NCBI GenBank assembly: GCA_026386955.1
Contig: JAPLMQ010000183.1
Coordinates: forward strand, 1 to 34,247
Length of the DNA stretch: 34,247 bases
DNA from: Planctomycetota bacterium
Lineage (GTDB): Bacteria; Planctomycetota; Phycisphaerae; Phycisphaerales; Phycisphaeraceae
Reading direction: 5' to 3'
Below the pieces are notes generated by a model that worked only from the letters and a program-made list of their open reading frames with translations, was not told where the DNA came from and did not search any database. Shown here piece by piece: positions 15,901 through 25,459 of this stretch (position 1 is the stretch's first letter; each line of letters opens with the position of its first letter). The translations under genes and the position numbers were made by a program.

Positions 15901-17341
15901 TCAGCACGAACTTCAGCGACGCCTCGGCCAGGCCCAGGTCGTCCTCGACCTGCCCCTGGAACGAGACCAGCGAGGCCGCGACGGTCTCGATCTCCTGCGG
16001 CGGGAGGTCGAGCCGGATCGTCGGCGGCTGGTCGTCCTGCAGGCCGATGCGGAGGGGCGAACGATCGACGTTGGCGAAGCCCAGGCTGTTGACGACCTCG
16101 AACTCCAGCGCGACGGGCTCCTTGAGGACGAAGCGGTGCGTGCCCGTGAGCGTGGCCTCGTCCCATGCCGGGTCGATCGGCTTGGGCGCGCGCTCGACGT
16201 GCAGCAATCGGCGCTTCACCGGCTGGTCGGTGGTGAAGGCCAGCTCGATCTGCGTCCCGGGGAGGAAACGCATCGGGCGGGCGAGGCTGTCGAGCCTCTG
16301 CACGGGGAGGTTGCTGTAGGCGGGCGGCGTGGCGGTCAGCCGGAGGGCGACGATGCGCGGCTGGGTCGCGACGCGCACGGCCTGTCGGGCGCTCTGGGCG
16401 TTCCCGCAGGTGACGTCGAAGGCGAAGCTCTCCTGGAGATTCCCGCGGGTGAAGAGGTAGATGTCGCGCTGCACGCGGACCATGTTGGCGGTCGTTGTGG
16501 CTGTCGGCGCGACTGTAGGCGAGGGAGCCGCCTGCGTCGCCGGCGCCGAGGCGGGGGCGGTCGCTGCGTGCTCCCGCAGCGGCTCGATGGAGATGACGCA
16601 CCCGCGCGGGGCGGCGTGGAGCAGGTCCATCAGCCAGCGCAGCGGCGCGGGCGTGCGGTCGACCACCCGGGCCTGGATCACCGCCTCGGCGCCGCGGCCG
16701 AGGATCGCTTGGTTCGGCGTCACCTCCAGCGCGATGAAGCTCGGTCGCGGCAAGTCGCGCGACGGTTGGTAGAACCGCTGCAGCATGAGCGGGAACTGGT
16801 AGAGCGGCGCGGCGAAAAGGGCCGCGCACCCCAATGCCACCACCGCGGAGGCGATCCCCAGCCGGCGGGCGAGCGGGTCGCGGGCCAGCCGGGCGGCGGG
16901 CAGGTCGCGGCTGTATTCGATGGTGGAGGCCTCAAGCGCGGCGGCAAGCTCGGCCTCGACCGCGCCGGCGGGCGTCGCGCGCCCCTCGCCGCGGGACCGC
17001 ACGTTCTCCAGCGTCACCAGCCGCTCGGCCGCCTTCGGCCCCAGCCGCGACTCAAGCTCGTAGGCCAACTCGCGCGCCGTGGATCTCTGGCGGGCGAGCC
17101 ACACGAGTTCCACGAGGACGAGCAGCGCGAGGAGGCCGTGGACCAGCCAGAAGTGGCCTTGTCGTTGGCCGCTGTCGAGGAAGGCGAAGCGGTCGACATG
17201 CGTCATGACCAACACGAGCAGCACGTAGGACAGGAACGCGATGAAGGTGAGCCGCAGGGCGCGGAGGACAGCCTTTCGCCGGGCGTATTGCCTAAGCCGG
17301 TCGGCGACGGGGGCCGGGAGATGTTGGAGCCTCATGCCCAT
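12920..17341 (-). CDS. Giant membrane-anchored helical protein (DUF4175-like) of the moxR operon
   Basis: The 1473-residue protein has three N-terminal membrane helices at about 28-47, 64-83 and 160-181. A beta-rich region of roughly 190-560 with Ig-like segments follows (for example IALEVTPNQAILGRGAEAVI and RIVALRLTATPPAYSNLPVQ). Then come about 900 residues that are mostly Ala/Leu/Arg-rich helix, probably coiled coil or helical bundle. The layout resembles DUF4175-type proteins that sit beside VWA proteins. I know no enzymatic motif in it. It starts at the ATG at 17341, 4 bp after the VWA protein gene; a second ATG two codons later is possible. It probably acts as the large extracytoplasmic or membrane partner of the MoxR/VWA complex; that role is inferred from position only. 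Confidence 0.8.
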   Translation of the reverse strand: MGMRLQHLPAPVADRLRQYARRKAVLRALRLTFIAFLSYVLLVLVMTHVDRFAFLDSGQRQGHFWLVHGLLALLVLVELVWLARQRSTARELAYELESRLGPKAAERLVTLENVRSRGEGRATPAGAVEAELAAALEASTIEYSRDLPAARLARDPLARRLGIASAVVALGCAALFAAPLYQFPLMLQRFYQPSRDLPRPSFIALEVTPNQAILGRGAEAVIQARVVDRTPAPLRWLMDLLHAAPRGCVISIEPLREHAATAPASAPATQAAPSPTVAPTATTTANMVRVQRDIYLFTRGNLQESFAFDVTCGNAQSARQAVRVATQPRIVALRLTATPPAYSNLPVQRLDSLARPMRFLPGTQIELAFTTDQPVKRRLLHVERAPKPIDPAWDEATLTGTHRFVLKEPVALEFEVVNSLGFANVDRSPLRIGLQDDQPPTIRLDLPPQEIETVAASLVSFQGQVEDDLGLAEASLKFVLNPDPKREPTPREIVLPIETPGQRKLELAAALDLEKTGAVPGDTLQVEVRARDTRGSDSLSRPVLIHVVPFTRGADEQRRIAALRVVAGALDAMLAAGKAADAESGYAAVDNDAYAALVKTAASAGVTLAEAASARSIIDLLESEQYLTRDPRDQRDVREIHAVFARIAGPMGLSAEGRAALVKAQGPRLAAAIRALANYRDARNMLWRFLGMREESVRLRGVLADLQEKESPPAEEIDRLNRRTSLVLAALQDLGASFLELSRSTPGINAKAATDLVGEINETGFFITRGSMARRKSSAAQIAQKLGDALALLRPTLPTLLERDLAARREVESLYATALGTVASGPADAAKPDPAALGQWLDAASAWLAADRRLMEREPFAPITPRLTGFALAESLARVRGAASAQQAALEAQRRAVAAAILRTDVPWSAAADRERAVHDRLVLAWLTETTRRWPNLSDVERQLEIALIAGEFAAARATSPAAIAAALDPVLRLPLDSAASQPAAAAAGREMAAATADAREAAKEIAAIASTRPEFAALKQAGSPELAQACVAAVAEASASFTALEKAIANDASAADLARQLRATLRAFDNQAQTLDLAADTLSMSLLVLPGSPDVPASRDALLLGLRDLHGRFRQRTSTAFDALRAATAADASAQQLGEVKSQSGRLKLLQEALAAGTPKLFGAASATQPGGAGAGGRTAATLARSAALARATLESTGKPEAGRLAATLTQLPGAAASLLASRGPAVVAARQGIVDALAAVEDKSPDPVRAGASLSRARAAMDEFRGLAEQIGAANLPPAITAPLAVAATELQRLPAVPADGDATALGKLRFALGEARRKFDALVGAVRALGAQSSEEGLEYQGGPVRAWAERNGYEAQAVRQRLLALSRFAQGQALAGLLPAAGATTPTSPADSVGEAYAWAALLYRLQRSELAGAGLAQTTQRPAGKVTDPLLEFLRGELQKAKQQQKLLIEYSEPTKAYLDMVGDYLRY

Positions 17342-17345
17342 GGGT

Positions 17346-20120
17346 TCACACGAGCCCCGCGAGTTTGCGCCAGACCCATTCGATGCTCAGGATCACGACA
17401 AGCAGGCCGAGCACGATGGGGGAGTCCCACAGCCGCCAAGTGCGTTCGAGGCGTTCGATGCGTTGCCTCGGCTCGATCTCGCGCAGGAGCTGGGGCAGCT
17501 CGGCGAGCGTCCGCCGCGAACCGCCGGTCGCCGTGGCGAGCTTGTCGGGCAGCGTGTCGCTGCGGGCGAGGTCGTTCAATTCGCGGTCGCGCGTCGTGAT
17601 GAGCACGGTCTGCGTCTCCGAACCCGCCTCGGCACGCGAGCTCGAAGCGCGGAACGTCACGGCTCCCACAGGAAGGTTGGGGAAAGCCGCGCGGAGCAGG
17701 GTGCTGCCGGGGCGGTCGGTCACGAGGGCCGCATCGCCGACCGATTGGCCGGCGACCATGGCCTGCACGTGCCCGCCCGCTTGCGAGGCGTCGGCCCATA
17801 CCTGCACGCCCTGCCCCGCGGGGGCTCGGCGGCGGTCGAGCGCGAGGCGCGGACCCGGCTGCGGTGCGTCGGCCTCGACGGCCCAGGTCGCGAGCTCGAG
17901 GAACATCTGCAAATGGGCGCGGTGGGCCGTGGGGTTGAGCGCCATCCAGAGCCGGTCGGAGTCGATCAGCAGCGTCTTGCCCTTGCCGAGGCCTTGGAAG
18001 GCGACGAGCGGTGCGTCGCCCGGGCCGAGCATCAGCGTCTGGGCGGCGGGTCGCAGGCGTGGGGAGATCGAGGCGAGCGACTGGGGCGAGGCGAGGGCGA
18101 CGCGGTCGGCGAGCTCCAGCGTGAGCGGGTGAAGCAGGCCAGCGGGGGTGAGGCGTAGCTGGTCGGCGCGGCGGAGCTCGTCGTCGGGCGCGGTGGCGGA
18201 GGTCGTCGGTGTCGCGGGGCGGGTGGCGCTGGCGATAGGCTCGACCAACGGCAGGAGGCCGCGCGTGACGGCCGCGGCGGGGAGAAGGCCCGTCTGCGTG
18301 CGCGGGGCGAGGAAACAGAGCGAGCCGCCCTTGTCGGCGACCCAGCCCCTGAGCGCGTCCCACTCCGCGTCGGAGAGCAGGTCGGGCGGAAGGTCGCCAA
18401 GGATGATCAGGTCGTAGAGCGAGAGCGTCGCGGGCGAGTCGGGCCAACAGCCGCGCTCGCCGCCGCGGGCGAGGGATTGGTTCTCGCGGGTGACGGCGAT
18501 GATCGTGTTGAGCTGCACGTAGGGGAGGCGCTGGAGGACGTTGAGGGCGAAGCGCGTCTCCCAGCGCGGCTTCCAGTCGAGCAGGAGGACACGCAGCGGC
18601 TCGGCCCGCACGTTGAGGGCGAAGTCGGCGGCGTTGTTCTGGGTCGGGAAGATCTCGCCGGATACGGGCGCGACGCGCACGGCGTAGCGGAACAGCCCGG
18701 GCTTGTCGGGCGTGAGGGTGACGGGGATCGACAGCCGCGCCGCGGGCGTGAGCTTCACGGGGACGGCCAGCACGGGCTGGTCGTCGCGCGTGACCTCGAC
18801 GCGGGTGTCGAGCGGGCGGTCGATCGCCACCTTGACGACCAGTTCGAGCGTGACGGGTCGGCCCACGACGGCGATGGGCGGGGCGATGAGGTCGACCAGC
18901 GCTACGTCGGTGGGCTCGGCGTCGGCCCCGAGCGTCGCGGCGAGGAGCGGCGTCTGCTGGCGCGATAGCGAGGCGGAGACGGGCGCGGGCGGGCGGGCGG
19001 CGACGTCCTGCCCATCGGTGAGCAGGACGACTGCGGAGAGCGGGCTGTCGCTGGGCTCGTCGGCGATCGCCTGGAGTCGAGAGACGATGTCGGTCGACGC
19101 GCCGCCCGGAGCGAGCGGTCGCGGATCGTTGAGCGGGCGGCGCTCGCCGGTGGTGAGGCTGTGGAGCTGGACGCTCTGGTCGCGGAGCGCGGGTGGGAGC
19201 GAGGCCGAGGCGCGGCCGAGGGCGACGCCCAGAAGTTCGAGCCGGGTGCGGGCGCGGAGGGCGTCGGCGGTGTCGCGCATGGCCTTGTCGCCCTTGGCGA
19301 GCCGGGCGACGTCGAGTCGGGCCTGGAGGGCAAGGCACTCGCGGGCGAAGGCCTCGGCCTGGCGGAAATAGTCGGTGAAGGCCTTGGCTCCGGGGCCACG
19401 GTCGCCCACGAAGAGGGCGTCGAGCGCGGGGCGGAGCTCGGCGAGATGGGTTTGCGCGCGGGTCAACGGCTCGGCGGCGTCGGGCACGCCTTGGAGCGTC
19501 ACGGGGCGGGCGGCGGAGGCGGTCTCGTCGAGGCGCGTGAGTTGTTGGCGGGCGTCCTGCTGGAACTGGCCGGCCCGCTCCCAGAAGGCGTCGGAGGCGC
19601 GGTCGGCGGAACGGGCGTATCGCTCGTAGTCGCGCAGTTGGGCGACGAGGGCGAAGGCGAGGTCGGCCATCGCGTGGTAGGGCGCGGTCTGGTCGGCGGG
19701 GGCGAGGCCGAGGCTGCGGGCGAGGCGAAGGGCTTCGGCGTCGGGGAGGCGGTCGTCGTGGGCGGTCATGCTGCGCGAGTCGTCGGTGACGATCGCGACG
19801 CGCCCGGGGTAGGTGAGTGTGCGGCGGTGGACGAGGTTGGGGCGGAAGGCCAGGACGATGAGCCCGACGAGGAGCAAGGCGCGGAGGAGGGTGAGGCCGA
19901 CGACGCTGCGGCGGGTCAGTGCCGGCCAGTCGCGGCGATAGAGGGCCCAGGCGAGCAGGGCGGCGAGCGGGACGAGGAGGAGGAGCCACCACGGCGAGGC
20001 GGCGGCGGTGAATTGGACGAGGAAGCGGCTCTCCTCGCGCGGCGAAACGGACCAATCGCCCAAGGCCGGGATGAGGCCGGGGCGGTGGAAGGCGGGCGTG
20101 ATGGAGAGGAAATCGCTCAC
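17346..20120 (-). CDS. VWA-domain membrane protein with glutamine-amidotransferase-like region
   Basis: This 924-residue protein has two N-terminal membrane helices (about 44-61 and 74-92) and one near the C-terminus (SPIVLGLLVVILSIEWVW). The VWA metal site is visible as D113-D-S115-R-S117 (VTDDSRSM), and VVLLTDGQD follows much later. A long helical insertion of about 250 residues separates the two. The later part, LYDLIILGDLPPDLLSDAEW, resembles the class I glutamine amidotransferase-like domain found in such proteins. The start is a GTG at 20120, whose GTGA overlaps the TGA of the preceding gene, with GGAGC upstream; the open frame upstream of it is antisense-like sequence. This overlap implies translational coupling within the operon. 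Confidence 0.87.
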   Translation of the reverse strand: MSDFLSITPAFHRPGLIPALGDWSVSPREESRFLVQFTAAASPWWLLLLVPLAALLAWALYRRDWPALTRRSVVGLTLLRALLLVGLIVLAFRPNLVHRRTLTYPGRVAIVTDDSRSMTAHDDRLPDAEALRLARSLGLAPADQTAPYHAMADLAFALVAQLRDYERYARSADRASDAFWERAGQFQQDARQQLTRLDETASAARPVTLQGVPDAAEPLTRAQTHLAELRPALDALFVGDRGPGAKAFTDYFRQAEAFARECLALQARLDVARLAKGDKAMRDTADALRARTRLELLGVALGRASASLPPALRDQSVQLHSLTTGERRPLNDPRPLAPGGASTDIVSRLQAIADEPSDSPLSAVVLLTDGQDVAARPPAPVSASLSRQQTPLLAATLGADAEPTDVALVDLIAPPIAVVGRPVTLELVVKVAIDRPLDTRVEVTRDDQPVLAVPVKLTPAARLSIPVTLTPDKPGLFRYAVRVAPVSGEIFPTQNNAADFALNVRAEPLRVLLLDWKPRWETRFALNVLQRLPYVQLNTIIAVTRENQSLARGGERGCWPDSPATLSLYDLIILGDLPPDLLSDAEWDALRGWVADKGGSLCFLAPRTQTGLLPAAAVTRGLLPLVEPIASATRPATPTTSATAPDDELRRADQLRLTPAGLLHPLTLELADRVALASPQSLASISPRLRPAAQTLMLGPGDAPLVAFQGLGKGKTLLIDSDRLWMALNPTAHRAHLQMFLELATWAVEADAPQPGPRLALDRRRAPAGQGVQVWADASQAGGHVQAMVAGQSVGDAALVTDRPGSTLLRAAFPNLPVGAVTFRASSSRAEAGSETQTVLITTRDRELNDLARSDTLPDKLATATGGSRRTLAELPQLLREIEPRQRIERLERTWRLWDSPIVLGLLVVILSIEWVWRKLAGLV

Positions 20121-22393
20121 GAGCGGGCGGGGGCTCCGGGGCTTGCGGGAGTGCCGGAGTCCGGCGTCGAATCGGCCTTGCGGACGGCGCGGCGGGCGGG
20201 CTTGGCGGACGACGCCGCCTTGCGGCTGCGCTCGGGGGCGAAGCGGCGTTGGAAGAGCATCTCGCCGACGAGGAAGGCGAAGGCCGCCAGGGCGGCGAAG
20301 GAGTACCACTCGCGCCCGGCCCGCTGGCGGAGCAGGGCTTGTTCGAGCGCCGGCCAATCGGAGACGGTGGTGAGGTTCAGGCGGCTCGCGGCGGCAGCGA
20401 GCAGCAGGGCGGGGGCGGGCGTGAGGTCGGAATCGACGCGAGGGCCCTGCACGCCGAACCACGAGCGCTTGCTGCCGCCTTCGCGCAAGGCGAGCGTGGT
20501 GTAGAGGCCCGACTCCAGAGCGGCGTCGTTGACCTCGGCGACGGCCCCCGCGCCGGCTCCCCCGCTGGCGGAGCGTGGCGCGATCGCCTGGGCCTCCTCG
20601 CCCTGGCGCGCGAAGGTGACGCCTTGGACCTTCGCAGGGTCGTCGAGCCAGAGGCGGAGGGCCTGGCCACGGGCGAGCGTGCGCGGGTAGATGCGGGCGG
20701 CGGCGGCCTCTTCGACGAGCTGGTGGAGCAGCGGGATGAAGAACTCGCGGACGATCAGGTTGTTGCCCTGCCCCGTGAGGCCGGTGGCGAGGAGGAGCGT
20801 GCGCCCCCGGCCCGCGGGGCCGTCGGCACGGAGGGCCCAGGGCGATTGGTCGTCGAAGCGCACGAGCGGGGATTGGGCGCCGGGGCGCGGGTCGAGCTCG
20901 AACCAGCTGTAGATGCGGGCCTGGGTGAGGTCGCCGGCGAGTTCGGTCTCGAAGAGGCGCAGGGGTGAGAGGCCGATCGGGCTGCGGGCGAGGCTGCGGA
21001 ACTGGTCGCCGCCGAGGGCTTCGCTGCGCAGCCGGCCGAGGCGTGCTGGAAGGAGGCCGGGCTCGGCGAGGAGGTGGTTGACGTCGTCGGGATCAACCGA
21101 GGCGTCGGCGGCGAGGATGAGCCCGCCGCCGGCGGCGACGTAGTCGCGGAGTGTCCCGGCAAGCTCGGGCGTCAGCTTGCGTCCGCCATCGAGGATCACG
21201 GCGTCGGCATTGGCGAGGGCCGCGGCGTCGAGCGGGCCTTCGCTCAAGACCCATTCGATCTGGCCCAGGCGTGATGGGGTCGATTCGGTCCCCGCGCTTG
21301 CGCCGATTTGCCGTGAGCGGTTGAGCGTCTCCAGGAAGCCCCAGACGGAGTCGAATTTCCCCGTCTTCTGCGGGTCGCGCAGGGCCAGGACGCGCAGGCT
21401 CGGGACGACCTCGATACCGGCGTAGAGGCGGTTGTCGTAGGCCAGCGCGTCCTCGGGGATCTGGGCGCAGAGATGGTGCGGGCCCGGGTCGGCCAACTTG
21501 ATGTCGAAGAAGACGGGCGACTCCTGGTCGGGAAGGAGCGAGACGGTCTGCCGCGCGGCGAAGGCGCCGTCGATGAGCAGTTCGACGGGCAGGTCCTCGA
21601 CGCGGGCGGCGGAGAAGTTGCGCACGCGGGCGACGACGCGCGAGGGCTGGGCGGCGAGCAGGCGGTCGGCGGCGGGCTGGAGCGCGGTGACGGCGAGGTT
21701 CGGCCCCGCGGGCGGGCCGGGCTTGAGCCAGTAGGTCGTCGCGTTGAGCTCGGCGGGGAGGCTCAGGCGGTCGGCTTGGTCCCAGGTGTTGGCCTGGTCG
21801 TCGGCGAAGATGAAGAACTCGGCCCGCCCGCGGGGGAACTTCGCGGCGATCTGCGTGAACGCGGCCGCGAGGGAGGCGGCCGACTCGCCGGGGCGCAGCG
21901 CGTCGAGCTTGGCGATCGGGTCGCCGGGCGTCTGCACCGTCTGGGCGTCGACGACCCAGCGCGGCTGGTCGGCCAGGAGGCAGACCGACCACGTCTCGCC
22001 CCGGCCCCACGTGGCGGCGAGCTTCTTCGCGGCCTCGAGCGCGAGGTCCCAGCGCGAGCGCCCGCCAGAACCGTTCGCCCCCGCGGTCATGCTGTATGAC
22101 CCGTCGATCACCAGCACGTGGTGCACGCCGCTGCCGGTCACATCCGGATTGCTGCGCTTGAGCACCGGGCGGGCGAAGGCCAGCACGATCAGCAGGCAGG
22201 CCAGCACGCGCAGGGCCATGAGGATGATCTGGTCGAGGTGCAGCCGCTTGCGCATGCGCTCCAGCGCGAGCTGCAGGACGTAGTTCGCCCCCCACGTCAC
22301 GCGCAGGGCGCGGAAGCGCAGGAGATAGTAGATGACGATCGGGATGAGCCCCAGCGGGAGCGCCCAGAGCAGGTAGGCATTGGCGAAACCCAT
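20117..22393 (-). CDS. BatA-like membrane protein (aerotolerance-regulator N-terminus plus VWA domain)
   Basis: The 758-residue protein begins with MGFANAYLLWALPLGLIPIV, the characteristic BatA N-terminal helix (about 6-27). A second helix follows (about 53-76) and a VWA domain with the metal-ion site D97-G-S99-Y-S101 (VIDGSYSM). Later parts include a CARDB-like beta domain, a glutamine-amidotransferase-like segment around NADAVILDGGRKLTPELAGT, and a C-terminal membrane helix before RRFAPERS. BatA-like proteins are partners of MoxR AAA+ ATPases. The ATG at 22393 lies 3 bp after the DUF58 gene stop, and its own stop overlaps the next start. It likely sits in the cytoplasmic membrane with VWA and amidotransferase-like domains exposed. 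Confidence 0.9.
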   Translation of the reverse strand: MGFANAYLLWALPLGLIPIVIYYLLRFRALRVTWGANYVLQLALERMRKRLHLDQIILMALRVLACLLIVLAFARPVLKRSNPDVTGSGVHHVLVIDGSYSMTAGANGSGGRSRWDLALEAAKKLAATWGRGETWSVCLLADQPRWVVDAQTVQTPGDPIAKLDALRPGESAASLAAAFTQIAAKFPRGRAEFFIFADDQANTWDQADRLSLPAELNATTYWLKPGPPAGPNLAVTALQPAADRLLAAQPSRVVARVRNFSAARVEDLPVELLIDGAFAARQTVSLLPDQESPVFFDIKLADPGPHHLCAQIPEDALAYDNRLYAGIEVVPSLRVLALRDPQKTGKFDSVWGFLETLNRSRQIGASAGTESTPSRLGQIEWVLSEGPLDAAALANADAVILDGGRKLTPELAGTLRDYVAAGGGLILAADASVDPDDVNHLLAEPGLLPARLGRLRSEALGGDQFRSLARSPIGLSPLRLFETELAGDLTQARIYSWFELDPRPGAQSPLVRFDDQSPWALRADGPAGRGRTLLLATGLTGQGNNLIVREFFIPLLHQLVEEAAAARIYPRTLARGQALRLWLDDPAKVQGVTFARQGEEAQAIAPRSASGGAGAGAVAEVNDAALESGLYTTLALREGGSKRSWFGVQGPRVDSDLTPAPALLLAAAASRLNLTTVSDWPALEQALLRQRAGREWYSFAALAAFAFLVGEMLFQRRFAPERSRKAASSAKPARRAVRKADSTPDSGTPASPGAPARS

Positions 22394-22396
22394 GGG

Positions 22397-23329
22397 CTAT
22401 TTCCCCCCGCGGCCATGCCCGGCGCGGAACGCGGCGTAGGCGGAGAGGACCGTGTCGACGTGCTCGTCGGTGCGGAAAGGCACGAGGTGGACGTCGAACC
22501 GGCGGGCCCAGGCGACCCACGCCTCCTGGAGGTTCTGCAGCTCCTCGCGGTAGATCCGCTTGAGCAGGACCGTGTCGACGCGCGTGCGGGCGGAGGCGTT
22601 TTCGAGGTCGCCGAACTGCACCCAGCGGTTGAAGGGGAAGTCGTGCTCGGTGGGGTTCTGCGGCTGGAAGAGGATGACCTCGTGCCCTTGGGCGCGGAGG
22701 CGGGCCATCTCGCGGCGGACGGGCGCGGGGTAGAACATCAGGTCGGAGATCACGGCGACGATCCCGCGGCGCTCTGCCCGCTCGACCAGTGTGCGCAGGC
22801 AGTTCTGCAGGCCGTCCTGCGACAGCGGCTCGCTCGAGGCCAGGGCGGTGAGGATCTGCACGAGGTGGCGCTGGGTCGAGCCCGCGGGGAGCCAGAGCGT
22901 CTCTCCGGCGGTCGCGGTGGCGAGGCTGACGGAGTCGCCGTGCCCAGTGATGAGGTAGGCGAGGCAGGCGGCGAGGCGGGCGGCCTGGAGGTACTTGGAG
23001 TCGACGTCGGGCCCGGCGAAGGCCATCGAGGCGCTGCGGTCGACGATGAGGCGCACGGCGACGGCGGAGTCCTCGATCGATCGCTTGATGTAGAAGCGGT
23101 CGTGTCGGGCGGAGGCTTTCCAGTCGATGCTCTTGATCGGGTCGCCGGCTTGGTAGAGCTTGTGGTGGTCGAACTCGGTGGAGACGCCGAGGCGCCGGCT
23201 GACGTGGGCCCCGTGCATCCAGCCTTGCACGGCCTGGCGCGCGAAGAGCTCGAGGTGGCTCAGCGCCTCCTTCGCGTGGGGCGAGAGGATCTCGTCGAGT
23301 TTGTAGACCTGTCGCTGCTGGGGAGGCAC
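22397..23329 (-). CDS. DUF58 domain protein (VWA-like, MoxR partner)
   Basis: This 310-residue protein carries the DUF58 signature in residues 53-75: FDHHKLYQAGDPIKSIDW followed by KASAR. This is the conserved Y-x2-GD-x5-IDW-x3-AR pattern. A VWA-type metal site D97-R-S99-A-S101 follows (VDRSASM). No membrane helix is evident, unlike many DUF58 proteins, so it is probably cytosolic. It starts at a GTG at 23329 with CGGAGC upstream, 67 bp after moxR. DUF58 genes almost always follow moxR, and the protein is thought to link the ATPase to its VWA membrane partners. Confidence 0.93.
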   Translation of the reverse strand: MPPQQRQVYKLDEILSPHAKEALSHLELFARQAVQGWMHGAHVSRRLGVSTEFDHHKLYQAGDPIKSIDWKASARHDRFYIKRSIEDSAVAVRLIVDRSASMAFAGPDVDSKYLQAARLAACLAYLITGHGDSVSLATATAGETLWLPAGSTQRHLVQILTALASSEPLSQDGLQNCLRTLVERAERRGIVAVISDLMFYPAPVRREMARLRAQGHEVILFQPQNPTEHDFPFNRWVQFGDLENASARTRVDTVLLKRIYREELQNLQEAWVAWARRFDVHLVPFRTDEHVDTVLSAYAAFRAGHGRGGK

Positions 23330-23396
23330 GGCCGGGGCTCCGGGGGAAACAAACGCCGGCGGGATGCGTTGCGACGCCGGGAGATCGCGAGGCGGC

Positions 23397-24425
<1,029 letters not shown>

Positions 24426-24600
24426 GGGCGAAGGCTCGGTGGGGTTGCGTCCGGGCAGGCGGGCGGGCCGTAGCGGGCATGGGCGATTGATTGGGTCGTT
24501 CGCTCGACAACAAGTGCGTGGTGAATGGTCTGTTTCGTGCGTGATCGCCTTGAGATGACGTCGGCGGAAGGAGGCAAGCAGGGACGATTGACGCGGCCAA

Positions 24601-24629
24601 TTTGTACCCGCGTTGCGCGGCCGGGGCAA
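24601..24629 (-). promoter_or_regulatory. Sigma-70-like promoter of the moxR operon
   Basis: On the minus strand TTGCCC (24629-24624) and TACAAA (24606-24601) are separated by 17 bp. The first matches the -35 TTGACA at four of six positions and the second the -10 TATAAT at four of six. It lies directly downstream of the SapC gene terminator, which isolates the two transcription units, and upstream of moxR. Confidence 0.55.
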
Positions 24630-24633
24630 CGGG

Positions 24634-24667
24634 AAAAAACAACCGCCCCGGGTGGCGGGGCGGTTGT
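24634..24667 (-). terminator. Rho-independent terminator of the SapC-family gene
   Basis: On the minus strand the 12-bp stem ACAACCGCCCCG / CGGGGCGGTTGT (24667-24656 and 24650-24639) has a 5-base loop (24655-24651). The stem is followed by a run of six Ts (plus-strand As at 24634-24639, the last of which can also pair in the stem). It lies 37 bp after the SapC-family stop codon. Confidence 0.9.
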
Positions 24668-24703
24668 CTGAGAGCATTCAATTCGGGGCGCCGCGACTGG
24701 CTG

Positions 24704-25459
24704 TTATTTCGCCCACCAGGGAATCTGGTCGTCGGTCTTGTGCCCGATGCGGTTGGCGAGCGACTCGAAGTTGCGCAGCGAGATCAGGTGCATGTAGGCC
24801 AGCGCGAGCAGGCCGTTGCTCAGGTAGAGGCCGGCCTTGTCGGCGGGGAGGGCGGAAAGCTTCTTCTCGTCGATCATCAGCAGCCCGCGGACGCCGAAGC
24901 GGGCCTTGTCGGCCGTGCGGGTGATGTCGAGGTTCAGCGGGACCAGCAGCCCCTCGGCCTTGAGCGTCTTGAGCAGCTCGACGGTGCGCAGGTTCTCAGC
25001 GTGGAACCGGCGGAGGAATTCCATCTGGTTCTTGAGCAGCTCGGCCGGCTCGCCCTTCTCATCAAAGAGCGGTTCGCCCTTGTCCTCGGAGAAGGCGCCC
25101 GAGTCGCCGTCGAACGCCACCGCGAAGTCTGAGGGGTTGTTCGGCACGTCGGCCAGGATGAACGGGTAGCGGCGGATGAACGAGGGCACGTAGGTGCCCA
25201 GCCAGCGGCCTTCCTCGTCGATGAAGCCGTTGTCGTTCTCGACCAGCGAGAGGATCGCCTGGGCGTGGATGCCGCCTTGGGGGTCCTCCAGGAAGCCGAT
25301 GGGGTGCCGACGGCAGACGTGCGGGAATTCGACGCCCACGACCGGGACGGAGGTCAGCTTGCGGGCGAACTTGAAGTTCGACAGAGGCGAGAAGCGGGTC
25401 TTCAAGTGCTTGTCGCGGGTGAGGACTTCGGGGCGGGCGTACATGTTGACCGTGGGCAT
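24704..25459 (-). CDS. SapC-family protein
   Basis: This 251-residue protein matches the SapC family in length and in motifs such as the central YVPSFIRRYPFIL segment (90-102), the N-terminal PLSNFKFARKLTSVPVVGVE (25-44), and the terminal LANRIGHKTDDQIPWWA. SapC-family proteins are named after a surface-layer-associated gene of Campylobacter, but their function is unknown. There is no signal peptide or membrane helix. CAGGAG lies nine bases before the ATG at 25459. It is monocistronic, closed by a strong terminator. Confidence 0.88.
   Translation of the reverse strand: MPTVNMYARPEVLTRDKHLKTRFSPLSNFKFARKLTSVPVVGVEFPHVCRRHPIGFLEDPQGGIHAQAILSLVENDNGFIDEEGRWLGTYVPSFIRRYPFILADVPNNPSDFAVAFDGDSGAFSEDKGEPLFDEKGEPAELLKNQMEFLRRFHAENLRTVELLKTLKAEGLLVPLNLDITRTADKARFGVRGLLMIDEKKLSALPADKAGLYLSNGLLALAYMHLISLRNFESLANRIGHKTDDQIPWWAK

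Noticed and set aside
15347..17599. Plus-strand frame of 750 codons antisense to the giant membrane protein
   Set aside because: No domain or start signal; the minus-strand gene has membrane helices and is packed in an operon.
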